Below are positions 8,282 to 15,341 of a DNA stretch of 18,989 nucleotides, piece by piece. The notes beneath the pieces were generated by a model that had not been told where the DNA came from, did not search any database, and saw nothing but the letters and a program-made list of their open reading frames with translations. The stretch's first letter is position 1. Every line of letters begins with the position of its first letter. This stretch comes from Prevotella sp. UBA4341 (lineage in GTDB: Bacteria; Bacteroidota; Bacteroidia; Bacteroidales; Bacteroidaceae): NCBI GenBank assembly GCA_002393705.1, contig DGTH01000085.1, forward strand, positions 18,253 through 37,241, given 5' to 3'. A program made the position numbers and the translations under genes.

Positions 8282-9078
8282 AAAAGATTGCCATATACTG
8301 CGTCAATTACAAGTCGTACGACGCCCTCCACAATTACCTTCGCTCTCTGGAGCATGCCGTGAGCCACTCTCAAGAGTCTCTCGCCGTCAACGTCTATGTA
8401 GCCGACAATACTGACGACGGTTTCCAGCCCATAGTGGCTGACAGCCCTACGGTCAGCATCCGGGTGTTTCCCTTCCATGAGAACCTGGGCTACTTTGGTG
8501 CCATCCACAAAATGATGGAGCAGGTTTCGCCTCTCGAGTTTGACTACGCCATCATCAGCAACGTCGATGTGCTGCTTGACGAGGACTTCTTCCTGCGTCT
8601 TGTGCACTATGAGGCCAGTGCCGACCTTGGCTGGATAGCCCCGCAAATCTATTCCAACTTGGAGGAGCGCGACCGCAACCCCAAGATTATGCAGCGCTAC
8701 CCCAAGCGCAAGCTTCAGGTGCTCCAGACGCTCTTCCGCTTCCCTCCGCTCTACAACCTCTACACCCACACGGCTTACAAGTCGAAGAAGCTCGCTCGTC
8801 ACTCGGCTGGAGAAATCTATGCCGGCCACGGGTCGTTCATCATACTTACCCGACGTTTCTTCCGCGAGTGTGGCATCATCGACTACCCCGTGTTCCTCTT
8901 CTGCGAGGAGATTTATCTCGGCGAACAATGTCGTAGCCATGGGCTGAAGGTACGCTACGAACCGACGCTGCGTGTGGCCGACGCCGAGCATGCCTCCACC
9001 GGGACCTTCAAGCGGAGCAAGTATTGCCGCCACAACCTGGAGGCCGTCACCTACATTCTTGAAACCTACTACGCCTAA
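8278..9078 (+). CDS. GT2-family glycosyltransferase
   Basis: This 266-residue protein opens with KKIAIYCVNYKSYDALHNYL, a GT2 strand and helix. It continues with the VADNTDDG motif, HENLGYFGAIHKMM, and a divergent metal-binding segment ISNVDVLLDEDFF in which N-V-D replaces the usual D-x-D. A C-terminal segment with FCEEIYLGEQCRSHGLKV matches the E/D-rich loop of WcaA and rhamnosyltransferase relatives. It probably adds a sugar in the cytoplasm. The start overlaps the preceding stop as ATGA. There are 11 bp to the lyase gene, so it sits in the same operon. Confidence 0.88.
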   Translation: MKKIAIYCVNYKSYDALHNYLRSLEHAVSHSQESLAVNVYVADNTDDGFQPIVADSPTVSIRVFPFHENLGYFGAIHKMMEQVSPLEFDYAIISNVDVLLDEDFFLRLVHYEASADLGWIAPQIYSNLEERDRNPKIMQRYPKRKLQVLQTLFRFPPLYNLYTHTAYKSKKLARHSAGEIYAGHGSFIILTRRFFRECGIIDYPVFLFCEEIYLGEQCRSHGLKVRYEPTLRVADAEHASTGTFKRSKYCRHNLEAVTYILETYYA

Positions 9079-9089
9079 CCCCTCCGGGT

Positions 9090-11000
9090 ATGAAGAAAAA
9101 ACTCCTTCTGCTATGCATCCTGACATTGTCGGCTTTGGGCGTTCGGGCCGACCGCCTGCTCACGTCGCTCTATACGCGCCAGGTGCTTGAAGCCTCCATC
9201 GTGCAGCCGCAGCAGTTTGCGCCTGTACCACGGGCCGCGTCCCCCTTCTGGCGGCAGACGGTCAGCGTCTATATGCGCCACAGCTACATCAACAACGGAC
9301 GGGGCTATTTAGGAAAACCATGGACGCCCATTCCCCCAAGCGTGTTCAGAGAGTATAGCCTCAATGGCAATCGTACCAATTACGAGAGCCGCTCCTTCGC
9401 CCTACGCAAGCAGCTGGCCTGCATGGTCATGGCCGAAATTATGCAGGACAGCGGCCACTTCATCGACGACATCGTCAAGGGTCTCCGTTTCTTTCAGCAG
9501 GAAGTGTGGTGGGGCGTGCCGGCTCACTACCCAAAGCCCTTGCCCGACCCTCAGCTGCAGGAGGTCGATCTCTTCAATGCCGAGACGGCCAACCTCCTGG
9601 CCTGGACGTGCTACATGCTGGAAGACCGCATCCGGCAGAAAGACCGCCACCTGTGTCAGAACATCAGGAGCGAAATCAGGCGTCGCATTCTCATTCCCGC
9701 CCGCACCACCGACTATTTCTGGAAGCGCCACTCCTGGAATCACAATACCTGGACCTGCGCCAACTGGCTCTCCTGTATTCTCTTTTGCGAGGAAGACCGC
9801 CAACAGCAAATCAGCGACATCCTTCAGGTGCTCAAGAGCCTTGACGTCTTCATCGACGGCTACCCTGCTGACGGCGGCTGTGACGAAGGCCCCAACTACT
9901 GGGACCGTGCTACCGGCTCCCTCTTCGAGAGCATGCAGCTACTGTCGTTAGCCTCCGGCGGCAAGGTAGCGCTGCCCCCTACCGACAAGATAAAGGCCAT
10001 GGCCAGCTATATCTATAAGATGTATATAGGCAACGGTTACTACGTCAACTTTGCCGACTGCAACAGCCGGCTCACCCCCAACGTCAACATTCTCTACCCT
10101 TTAGGGGCAGCCCTTGGCGACGAAGCCCTGAAGCACCATGCCGCCTTCATAGCCCAAAAGAATGAATACTTCGCCCATCCCTGGACGCTGTTCAACCCCA
10201 GCGGGGTCTTCCCCTCGCTGAGCCGCGAGCTGTGCTTCCTCCGCTTTATTCCTGCTTTTCAGCGGGAAAAGGCCGAAGAAGCCCACCCCGTCTCTTCGTG
10301 GCTACCCGATACGGAAGTGTTGACCGCCCGCACCACCCGTGGGCTGTTCCTTGCCGCCAAGGGAGGCCATAACGACGAGAGCCACAACCATAACGACGTG
10401 GGCAACTTCATCGTCTATGCCGACGGCGAACCTGTCATCATTGATATTGGCATGGGCACCTATACCAGCCAGACGTTCAGTCAGGGACGTTACGGGCTGC
10501 TGTACTGTCGCTCTGCCTATCACAACGTGCCCCTCATCAACGGCTGCGAGCAGCACGAAGGCAGACAGTACCGGGCAAAACGTGTCAACTACTCCACCAG
10601 TGGGCAACAGACTACGTTCAGCCTTGACCTTTCTGAAGCCTATCCGCCGGAAACGGCCGTCAGAAAATGGGAAAGAACCATACTGCTGGAGCAAGACAAC
10701 GGAGTGACCATTACGGAAGATTTTACCCTAAGCAGGTATCTTCAGCCCACCGACCTCGTCATCGTCTGCTGTGGGAAACCCTCACTGAGAAGTGGAAACG
10801 AAATCCTTATCGACAGAGGCAGCAGTTCCTGCCGCATCATCTTTGACCGTCGCCAACTCTCTGCCAGCATAGAGAAGATAGTCCATCAGGACCCCGCCAT
10901 ACGGAATGCGTGGGGCAACAACGAACTCTACCGCATCAAGCTGAGAGTACTGGGCAAAAAACTGAACAACAAGATTAGTTACGCCATCAGGAAGGCCTAA
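9090..11000 (+). CDS. Secreted heparinase II/III-family polysaccharide lyase
   Basis: This 636-residue protein begins with a signal peptide (MKKKLLLLCILTLSALGVRA), so it acts in the periplasm or beyond. An alpha/alpha-barrel part contains SWNHNTWTCANW (near residue 215) and YPADGGCDEGPNYW (near 258), as in heparinase II/III and alginate-lyase-like enzymes. The C-terminal beta domain carries the hallmark GGHNDESHNHNDVGNFIVY near residue 425, followed by DIGMGTYTSQTF and a Tyr/His-rich stretch. The family cleaves uronic-acid-containing polymers by beta-elimination. Being inside the assembly operon, it more likely edits or clears the self-made polymer than feeds on foreign sugar, but this is inference. 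It would imply a uronic acid in the product. Its TAA overlaps the stop codon of the opposing gene. Confidence 0.88.
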   Translation: MKKKLLLLCILTLSALGVRADRLLTSLYTRQVLEASIVQPQQFAPVPRAASPFWRQTVSVYMRHSYINNGRGYLGKPWTPIPPSVFREYSLNGNRTNYESRSFALRKQLACMVMAEIMQDSGHFIDDIVKGLRFFQQEVWWGVPAHYPKPLPDPQLQEVDLFNAETANLLAWTCYMLEDRIRQKDRHLCQNIRSEIRRRILIPARTTDYFWKRHSWNHNTWTCANWLSCILFCEEDRQQQISDILQVLKSLDVFIDGYPADGGCDEGPNYWDRATGSLFESMQLLSLASGGKVALPPTDKIKAMASYIYKMYIGNGYYVNFADCNSRLTPNVNILYPLGAALGDEALKHHAAFIAQKNEYFAHPWTLFNPSGVFPSLSRELCFLRFIPAFQREKAEEAHPVSSWLPDTEVLTARTTRGLFLAAKGGHNDESHNHNDVGNFIVYADGEPVIIDIGMGTYTSQTFSQGRYGLLYCRSAYHNVPLINGCEQHEGRQYRAKRVNYSTSGQQTTFSLDLSEAYPPETAVRKWERTILLEQDNGVTITEDFTLSRYLQPTDLVIVCCGKPSLRSGNEILIDRGSSSCRIIFDRRQLSASIEKIVHQDPAIRNAWGNNELYRIKLRVLGKKLNNKISYAIRKA

Positions 11001-12241
11001 TCCAGCGCCATCAGGCACAGACTGCGCTTGCCGGTGTGCACAGAGTCGAACGACACCCACCTGCCGTCAGCGCTCACGCGGGGGTGCAGGTCGCACTTCC
11101 ACCAGTGGTCCTGGTCTTTCGGCACAAACTGCTTCGGACTCTTCACGTCGGCCAGCAGCACCACTTCGTCCGTCTTCCGGTTTACCTTGTATAGCTTGCA
11201 GTGGCGCCACTTGTCCGGATACGTGTCCACCAGAAACCAGTCGTCGTCCACGAAGTGCTGGTGCCCGTCACAGTTTATCCGTGGGTAGGCACACCGTTTC
11301 CACTCCTTCATCTCCGGCTGTGCGAAATACACGTGCGAATCCTTACCCTCCATGCGGCAGTAGGCCACGATGCCCCCCAGCCGGTTCCATGCGTAGTGCG
11401 ACACCATGCCCGACGTCGGCGAGGCGTAGAGCTGTCGGCTTACGCGGTCAAAGACCAAGAGCCTCGTGTTTCTCGACGTTCCCCTGTACCACCGGTGCAG
11501 AAAGGCAATGTAGCGGTTGTCGTACGAAAACTCTGTATGTGTCACGAAGTGAAAGCACGTGTCCATGTCCGGCTCGTGCCTGAAGTCGGCTATCTGTTTC
11601 AGGCTCAGCAGCAGCTCGCGCCGGTTCCCCTTCAGGTCTATCAGGAAGAGTCCCGTCTTCTCGCTCACGCTCTCCTTCATGTAGGCATCCTCGTCGCCGT
11701 AGAGGTAGCCGTAGCCCGGCATTTCGTGCTGCAGCCGTTCGTAGCTGAAGGTGGTAGCATAACAGCCGTCGTAGCTCACAGTGTCAATGGGCCAGCTGAC
11801 GGTTCTTTTCTGCCCCGTCTCTACGTTGGCCACCTCCGCCACGAGTGTGCCGTCGTGCTGCGTGTTGTAGATGCAGTGCGCCTCATCTACCCATTGCAGG
11901 CGACAGCCCTTGTGGTAGTTCCAGGCTCCGCTCTCGCCCACCTTCACCCACTCTGAGAAGTCCGCTCCCGTCCAGTAGCCTACATCCAGCAAGTCGCTCT
12001 TCCCTGGCATGCGCAGCGGTATGTGCAGCCTGTACGCCAGCGTCTTCGAGCAGTCGCGGCTGAAGGGGTCCGAGTCGTGGAAACCGAAGAAACTGTCCTC
12101 CCTGACCACGATGTCTTTTTCAAATCTCGACTCGTAGTTAGGCAGCAGGTCAAAGAAACCCTGATAGGCGTTCCTCAGCATGGTCTTGACGATGTAATTA
12201 TTCTTGACGTGATTATATACAAAGGACTCTAAAGCATTCAT
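10997..12241 (-). CDS. Beta-propeller-like (TolB/PD40-type) protein of the polysaccharide locus, function unknown
   Basis: This is a 414-residue soluble protein without signal peptide or membrane spans. It contains repeated strand-turn motifs such as HTEFSYDNRYIAFLHRW, HYAWNRLGGIVAYCRMEG and HPRVSADGRWVSFDS. The S-x-D-G/N-R-x-I/V-x-F pattern is that of PD40/TolB propeller blades. An N-terminal part has DSFFGFHDSDPFS. I do not recognise a catalytic motif. The start at 12241 is preferred because an upstream in-frame ATG at 12277 lies above the -7 box and outside the predicted transcript. The gene runs against the operon and ends in an overlapping stop with the lyase gene. A role in polymer binding or in organising the assembly is possible but unproven. 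Confidence 0.78.
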   Translation of the reverse strand: MNALESFVYNHVKNNYIVKTMLRNAYQGFFDLLPNYESRFEKDIVVREDSFFGFHDSDPFSRDCSKTLAYRLHIPLRMPGKSDLLDVGYWTGADFSEWVKVGESGAWNYHKGCRLQWVDEAHCIYNTQHDGTLVAEVANVETGQKRTVSWPIDTVSYDGCYATTFSYERLQHEMPGYGYLYGDEDAYMKESVSEKTGLFLIDLKGNRRELLLSLKQIADFRHEPDMDTCFHFVTHTEFSYDNRYIAFLHRWYRGTSRNTRLLVFDRVSRQLYASPTSGMVSHYAWNRLGGIVAYCRMEGKDSHVYFAQPEMKEWKRCAYPRINCDGHQHFVDDDWFLVDTYPDKWRHCKLYKVNRKTDEVVLLADVKSPKQFVPKDQDHWWKCDLHPRVSADGRWVSFDSVHTGKRSLCLMALD

Positions 12242-12263
12242 ATCGTTACGCAAAAATTTTCGG

Positions 12264-12295
12264 CAAAGGTAATACATTCTAATAGAATTACCAAA
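12264..12295 (-). promoter_or_regulatory. Promoter of the propeller-like gene
   Basis: On the minus strand TTTG at 12295-12292 and TACCTTTG at 12271-12264 are separated by 20 bp, matching the Bacteroidetes -33/-7 signature exactly. The predicted transcript starts near 12257, leaving a leader of about 16 nt before ATG 12241. This element settles the start codon, since the ATG at 12277 would not be transcribed. Confidence 0.82.
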
Positions 12296-12313
12296 TCTTT
12301 ACACTTCAAAAAC

Positions 12314-12344
12314 TTGCGTATCCCAGAATTTATGCTTACCTTTG
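12314..12344 (+). promoter_or_regulatory. Promoter of the fourth glycosyltransferase gene
   Basis: TTG at 12314-12316 and TACCTTTG at 12337-12344 are separated by 20 bp. The -7 octamer is identical to that of the divergent gene. The transcript would start near 12351 and place ATG 12371 about 20 nt downstream. The -33 elements of the two divergent promoters are only 18 bp apart, so the polymerases would face away from a shared control region. Confidence 0.82.
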
Positions 12345-12370
12345 CAGCCGCAATTTTCAAAAAGCAGTAT

Positions 12371-13180
12371 ATGAGAGAGAAGTTAGTATCGGTCATCATG
12401 CCCACCTACAACGCCGGCAAGTATCTTGCCGACAGCATAGAGAGCGTGCTCAGCCAAACCCACTCCAACCTCGAACTGCTCATTACCGACGACTGCTCGA
12501 CCGACAACACACGAGACATTCTGGAGTCTTACTCCAAGAAGGACAAACGCGTCAAAGTACTCTATCTCGACAAGAACAGCGGCCCCGGCATTGCCCGCAA
12601 CAAGTCGATAGAGCGCGCCAAGGGCCGCTACATCGCCTTCTGCGACTGCGACGACCGCTGGTTTCCCGACAAGCTCGAGAAGCAGATAGCCCACATGACG
12701 CGCAAGGACTGCGCCCTCTGCAGTTCCTCCTACCTCATCTGCGACGAGCAGAACCAGGTGACCGGCATCAACATTTCGCCCAAGCACATCACCCTCGGCA
12801 TGCTCAAGCGCGACAACAAGATAGGCTGTCTCACGGCCATCTACGACATTGAGCGCCTAGGCCACAAGTTCTACATGCCCGCCATTCGCAAGCGTCAGGA
12901 CTGGGCCCTCTTCCTGAACATCCTGAAGGAGTGCCAAATCTGCTTCTGCCTCACCGAGCCACTGGCCTACTACCGCCAGCGTCCCCAGTCGGTCTCCAGC
13001 AATAAGCTTTCCTTAGTCAAGTACAACGTCAACGTCTATGAGACCGTCTTCGGCTACACCTGGCTCAAGTCCTACCTGTACTTCTTCCTGCGTTTCCTAC
13101 CCACCTACACCTTCAAGGTCCTGAAGCGCAGACACGACAGCAGGGAGTACATGAAGAAGCTGGAACTTAACAAAAATTGA
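12371..13180 (+). CDS. GT2-family glycosyltransferase
   Basis: This 269-residue protein has classical GT2 motifs: VSVIMPTYNAGKYLADSIES, then TDDCSTDNT near residue 39. A metal-binding AFCDCDDRWFPDKLEKQ lies near residue 93. A C-terminal KRQDWALFLNIL provides the Q/E-D-W motif of the catalytic base region. The second half (about residues 120-230) resembles WfgS/WcaA-type capsule transferases. The start at 12371 follows its promoter by about 20 nt; a longer reading from a TTG at 12314 begins inside the -33 element and is rejected. It is separated from the first three GT genes by the lyase and propeller genes, so it may be a later or separately controlled part of the same locus. Donor and acceptor are unknown. 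Confidence 0.9.
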   Translation: MREKLVSVIMPTYNAGKYLADSIESVLSQTHSNLELLITDDCSTDNTRDILESYSKKDKRVKVLYLDKNSGPGIARNKSIERAKGRYIAFCDCDDRWFPDKLEKQIAHMTRKDCALCSSSYLICDEQNQVTGINISPKHITLGMLKRDNKIGCLTAIYDIERLGHKFYMPAIRKRQDWALFLNILKECQICFCLTEPLAYYRQRPQSVSSNKLSLVKYNVNVYETVFGYTWLKSYLYFFLRFLPTYTFKVLKRRHDSREYMKKLELNKN

Positions 13181-13257
13181 AGATTATTCAGATTTTATGA
13201 ATGCCGTGCGCAATAAATAGCACTCTTATGCGTTTAGTAAGCAAAGGCATATCGCTT

Positions 13258-13923
13258 ATGGAGAAGAATTCTACACCAAAATATAAACTCAACACTGATA
13301 AAGACGACCCACGGTTCATTGCCGACGGCATGAACGAATTTGAGCGCAACGTGAAGCGCATTGGCGACCTGCTGCTCGCTGCCTTCTGCCTCGTCGCCTT
13401 CTCCCCCCTCTTCCTCATCTGCTACATCGCCATCAAGCGCGAGGACGGCGGCCCCGCCATCTTCCGTCAGGAACGCATCGGGCGCTTCGGCCGGCCCTTC
13501 ACCATCTACAAGTTCCGCAGCATGGTGGTCGATGCCGAGAAGAACGGCCCTGCACTCTTTCAGCATGAAAACGAGACCCGTATGACCCACGTCGGACGCT
13601 TCCTGCGCGACCACCATCTCGACGAACTGCCACAACTCTGGAACGTTTTCAAGGGCGACATGGCCTTCATAGGCCCCAGGCCCGAGCGTAAGTTCTACAT
13701 CGACCAAATCATGCAGCACGACCCACGCTACGTCTATCTCTACCAGATCAGGCCCGGCGTCACCTCCTATGCCACGCTCTACAACGGCTATACCGACACC
13801 ATGGAGAAAATGCTCCGCCGCTTAGAGATAGACCTCTACTACCTGGAGCACCGCTCCTGGTGGTTCGACGCCACCATCCTCTTCAAGACTTTTATCAACA
13901 TCGTTTTCGGAAAAAAGTTCTGA
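13258..13923 (+). CDS. Polyprenyl-phosphate sugar-1-phosphate transferase (bacterial sugar transferase, short form)
   Basis: This protein of about 221 residues would start the repeat unit by moving a sugar-1-phosphate onto undecaprenyl phosphate. The single re-entrant membrane segment is GDLLLAAFCLVAFSPLFLICY. It is followed by FRQERIGRFGRPFTIYKFRSM, the catalytic LDELPQLWNVFKGDMAFIGPRPE with the D-E pair, and RPGVTSYATL. These are core motifs of the family (PF02397). It is the catalytic-domain-only form, without the four extra N-terminal spans of WbaP or WcaJ. The start is uncertain: ATGs at 13201, 13228 and 13258 are all in frame, none with a good ribosome site. The last is chosen, and even so about 25 residues precede the membrane segment, more than usual. 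A 7-codon frame (13198-13221) overlaps the longest choice. Confidence 0.9.
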   Translation: MEKNSTPKYKLNTDKDDPRFIADGMNEFERNVKRIGDLLLAAFCLVAFSPLFLICYIAIKREDGGPAIFRQERIGRFGRPFTIYKFRSMVVDAEKNGPALFQHENETRMTHVGRFLRDHHLDELPQLWNVFKGDMAFIGPRPERKFYIDQIMQHDPRYVYLYQIRPGVTSYATLYNGYTDTMEKMLRRLEIDLYYLEHRSWWFDATILFKTFINIVFGKKF

Positions 13924-13957
13924 CCGCTACAACTCTCCAATCCTAAAACCATACCCC

Positions 13958-14884
13958 ATGAAGAAACTTACCTTAATCATCCTCCCACTCCTACTGCTGC
14001 TCCTACTGACGGGCTGCGAGAAAATAGTGCTCGACGGCGCCGACGGTGTTCAGCCCGACGCGGCCGACGGACAGGTTACCATCAGCGTTGACGGCGCTAA
14101 CACCAGCTACGCGGGCTTCGAGACACGCAGCAGCCTGCCCGTCGAGGAGGTCTGCACGCGCCTCTGCTTCGCCGTCTATCAGGGCGGCACACGCCTGAAG
14201 TACGACAACCAGAAGCTCGGCGATGCCGACTTCGGCACCGCCACGTTCACCCTCGATGCCGGCACCTACCAGCTGCTCATCCTCGGCCATAGCGGCCAGG
14301 CCAACCCCGCCACCACGAAGCCCGAGCAGGTGAAGTTTACCAACCTCACCGCCTCTGGCGGCACTGGCTATACCGACACCTTCTACTACTACGGCCAGCT
14401 TGAGGTCACTGGCTCCACACCCCAACAGCGCTACACCCTGGAGCGCGCCAGCGCCATGCTGCGCCTCATCGTCAGAGACGCCGTGCCCTCACAGGTCAGC
14501 CAGTTCTACTTCTACTACACCGGCGGCAGCGGCCAGCTCGACGTCACCACCGGATATGGCAGTGCCAACTCCCAGCAGAAGGTGACGCTGCCCGTCACCC
14601 CCGGCCTGCAGCCCCAGCAGTTCGAGCTCTACACCTTCCCCCACGCCGACGGCCAGCCCGTCAAGTTCAAAATTGAGGCTCAGACCTCCACGGGCGAAAC
14701 ACTCTTCACCCGCGAACTCCAGGCCACCATGGAGCCCAACATCATCACCCAGTATTCCGGCAACTTCTTCTCCTCCTCCGACCCCATCACCGACCCCGAC
14801 CCTGATCCTGACCAGCCCGATACCTCCTCCAGCTCCATCCTCGTCGATACCGAGTGGGGCGGCGTTGAGGAGTTCAGCTATTAG
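13958..14884 (+). CDS. FimB/Mfa2-like fimbrial-type lipoprotein
   Basis: This 308-residue protein has a lipoprotein signal with cysteine 20 (LLLLLLLTGC), so it is likely acylated and carried to the outer membrane. It shows the pattern of Bacteroidales fimbrial anchor and accessory subunits: an early RLCFAVYQGG strand, then LDAGTYQLLILGHSG, ERASAMLRLIVRD and a late QFELYTFPHADG strand. That is two beta-sandwich-like halves. The end has a D-P repeat linker (about residues 278-290) and a serine run. Family assignment to FimB/Mfa2 (fimbrillin-related) is by pattern memory. It lies 34 bp after the sugar transferase gene, and no promoter is evident between them, so it may be read through from the polysaccharide operon. 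No other fimbrial genes are nearby. Confidence 0.7.
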   Translation: MKKLTLIILPLLLLLLLTGCEKIVLDGADGVQPDAADGQVTISVDGANTSYAGFETRSSLPVEEVCTRLCFAVYQGGTRLKYDNQKLGDADFGTATFTLDAGTYQLLILGHSGQANPATTKPEQVKFTNLTASGGTGYTDTFYYYGQLEVTGSTPQQRYTLERASAMLRLIVRDAVPSQVSQFYFYYTGGSGQLDVTTGYGSANSQQKVTLPVTPGLQPQQFELYTFPHADGQPVKFKIEAQTSTGETLFTRELQATMEPNIITQYSGNFFSSSDPITDPDPDPDQPDTSSSSILVDTEWGGVEEFSY

Positions 14885-14968
14885 AGAAAGCCCCCAGCCC
14901 CCTCCGACCTCCTCTTTTCTCGAGGATGACTTACCCCTTCCCTGTGTTTTTTATTTTTCTTGCAAAAA

Positions 14969-15035
14969 TGCCACACTTGCAACACCGGCTGATTGTCAGT
15001 CGGTTATGCGTGGCATTATGGTGGCAAGTGTGGCA
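14969..15035. repeat. Imperfect long inverted repeat with inner hairpin
   Basis: The left arm 14969-14986 (TGCCACACTTGC-AA-CACC) pairs with the right arm 15020-15035 (GGTGGCAAGTGTGGCA), apart from a 2-nt bulge. Inside, ACCGGCTGA at 14984-14992 pairs with TCAGTCGGT at 14996-15004 across a TTG loop, with one G-U pair. The two structures share bases and so could be alternatives. It is not a clear terminator on either strand, although T-rich tracts (14947-14960) precede it. The 14885-14968 stretch before it is C-rich and holds nothing else I can support. Confidence 0.7.
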
Positions 15036-15153
15036 AGAAAACTAACTATTTAACGTTTGTTATGACAAAACATGCCCTGTTTTTAACTCAAAACCGTGCT
15101 GCTTCTGACAACAGGAATGCCGACTTAACCCCGAAGAAGTGGCGTATCTCTAT

Positions 15154-15218
15154 TTGTTCCACCCCATGGAACAAGTTGTTCCACCCCATGGAATAAATTG
15201 TTCCACCCCATGGAATAC
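15154..15218. repeat. Three tandem 22-bp-period palindromes upstream of cysE
   Basis: Units begin at 15154, 15176 and 15198, exactly 22 bp apart. Each has the arm TTGTTCCA, a CCCCA spacer and the arm TGGAACAA, or a variant ending TGGAATAA or TGGAATAC. The first unit is a perfect 8-bp inverted repeat. A 9-bp direct repeat AAGTGGCGT flanks the set at 15137-15145 and 15224-15232. The array ends 65 bp before the -33 of cysE and lies outside its predicted transcript, so if functional for cysE it acts as DNA. The next gene is a cysteine-pathway gene, but that link is position only. Confidence 0.85.
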
Positions 15219-15283
15219 TTCTAAAGTGGCGTTATTAGCAGCATAAAAAGCGCCGTTTTCTGAAAAGAAAGTCCTTCTTTTCT

Positions 15284-15314
15284 TTTGTTTTGTTCCCGAT
15301 TATTCGTAACTTTG
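15284..15314 (+). promoter_or_regulatory. Promoter of cysE
   Basis: TTTG at 15284-15287 and TAACTTTG at 15307-15314 are separated by 19 bp. Transcription would begin near 15321, about 21 nt before ATG 15342. This rules out the longer in-frame start at 15285, which overlaps the -33 element. Confidence 0.8.
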
Positions 15315-15341
15315 CAACCATTTAAAAAAGAAAAAAGACTT

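Noticed and set aside
8188..9126. 312-codon minus-strand frame over the third glycosyltransferase
   Set aside because: It is a shadow of a clear GT2 gene with an ATGA overlap to its neighbour; the antisense protein has no family features.
11201..11956. 251-codon plus-strand frame opposite the propeller-like gene
   Set aside because: It is V/R/H-rich antisense sequence with no motif; the minus-strand gene has a consensus promoter and domain-like repeats.
14993..15196. 67-codon frame through the intergenic repeats before cysE
   Set aside because: It is built from the inverted repeat and the palindrome array, with no promoter or homology signal.
15154..15218. Possible CRISPR array
   Set aside because: The units are contiguous 22-bp palindromes with 1-nt separations and no unique spacers; no cas genes are nearby.
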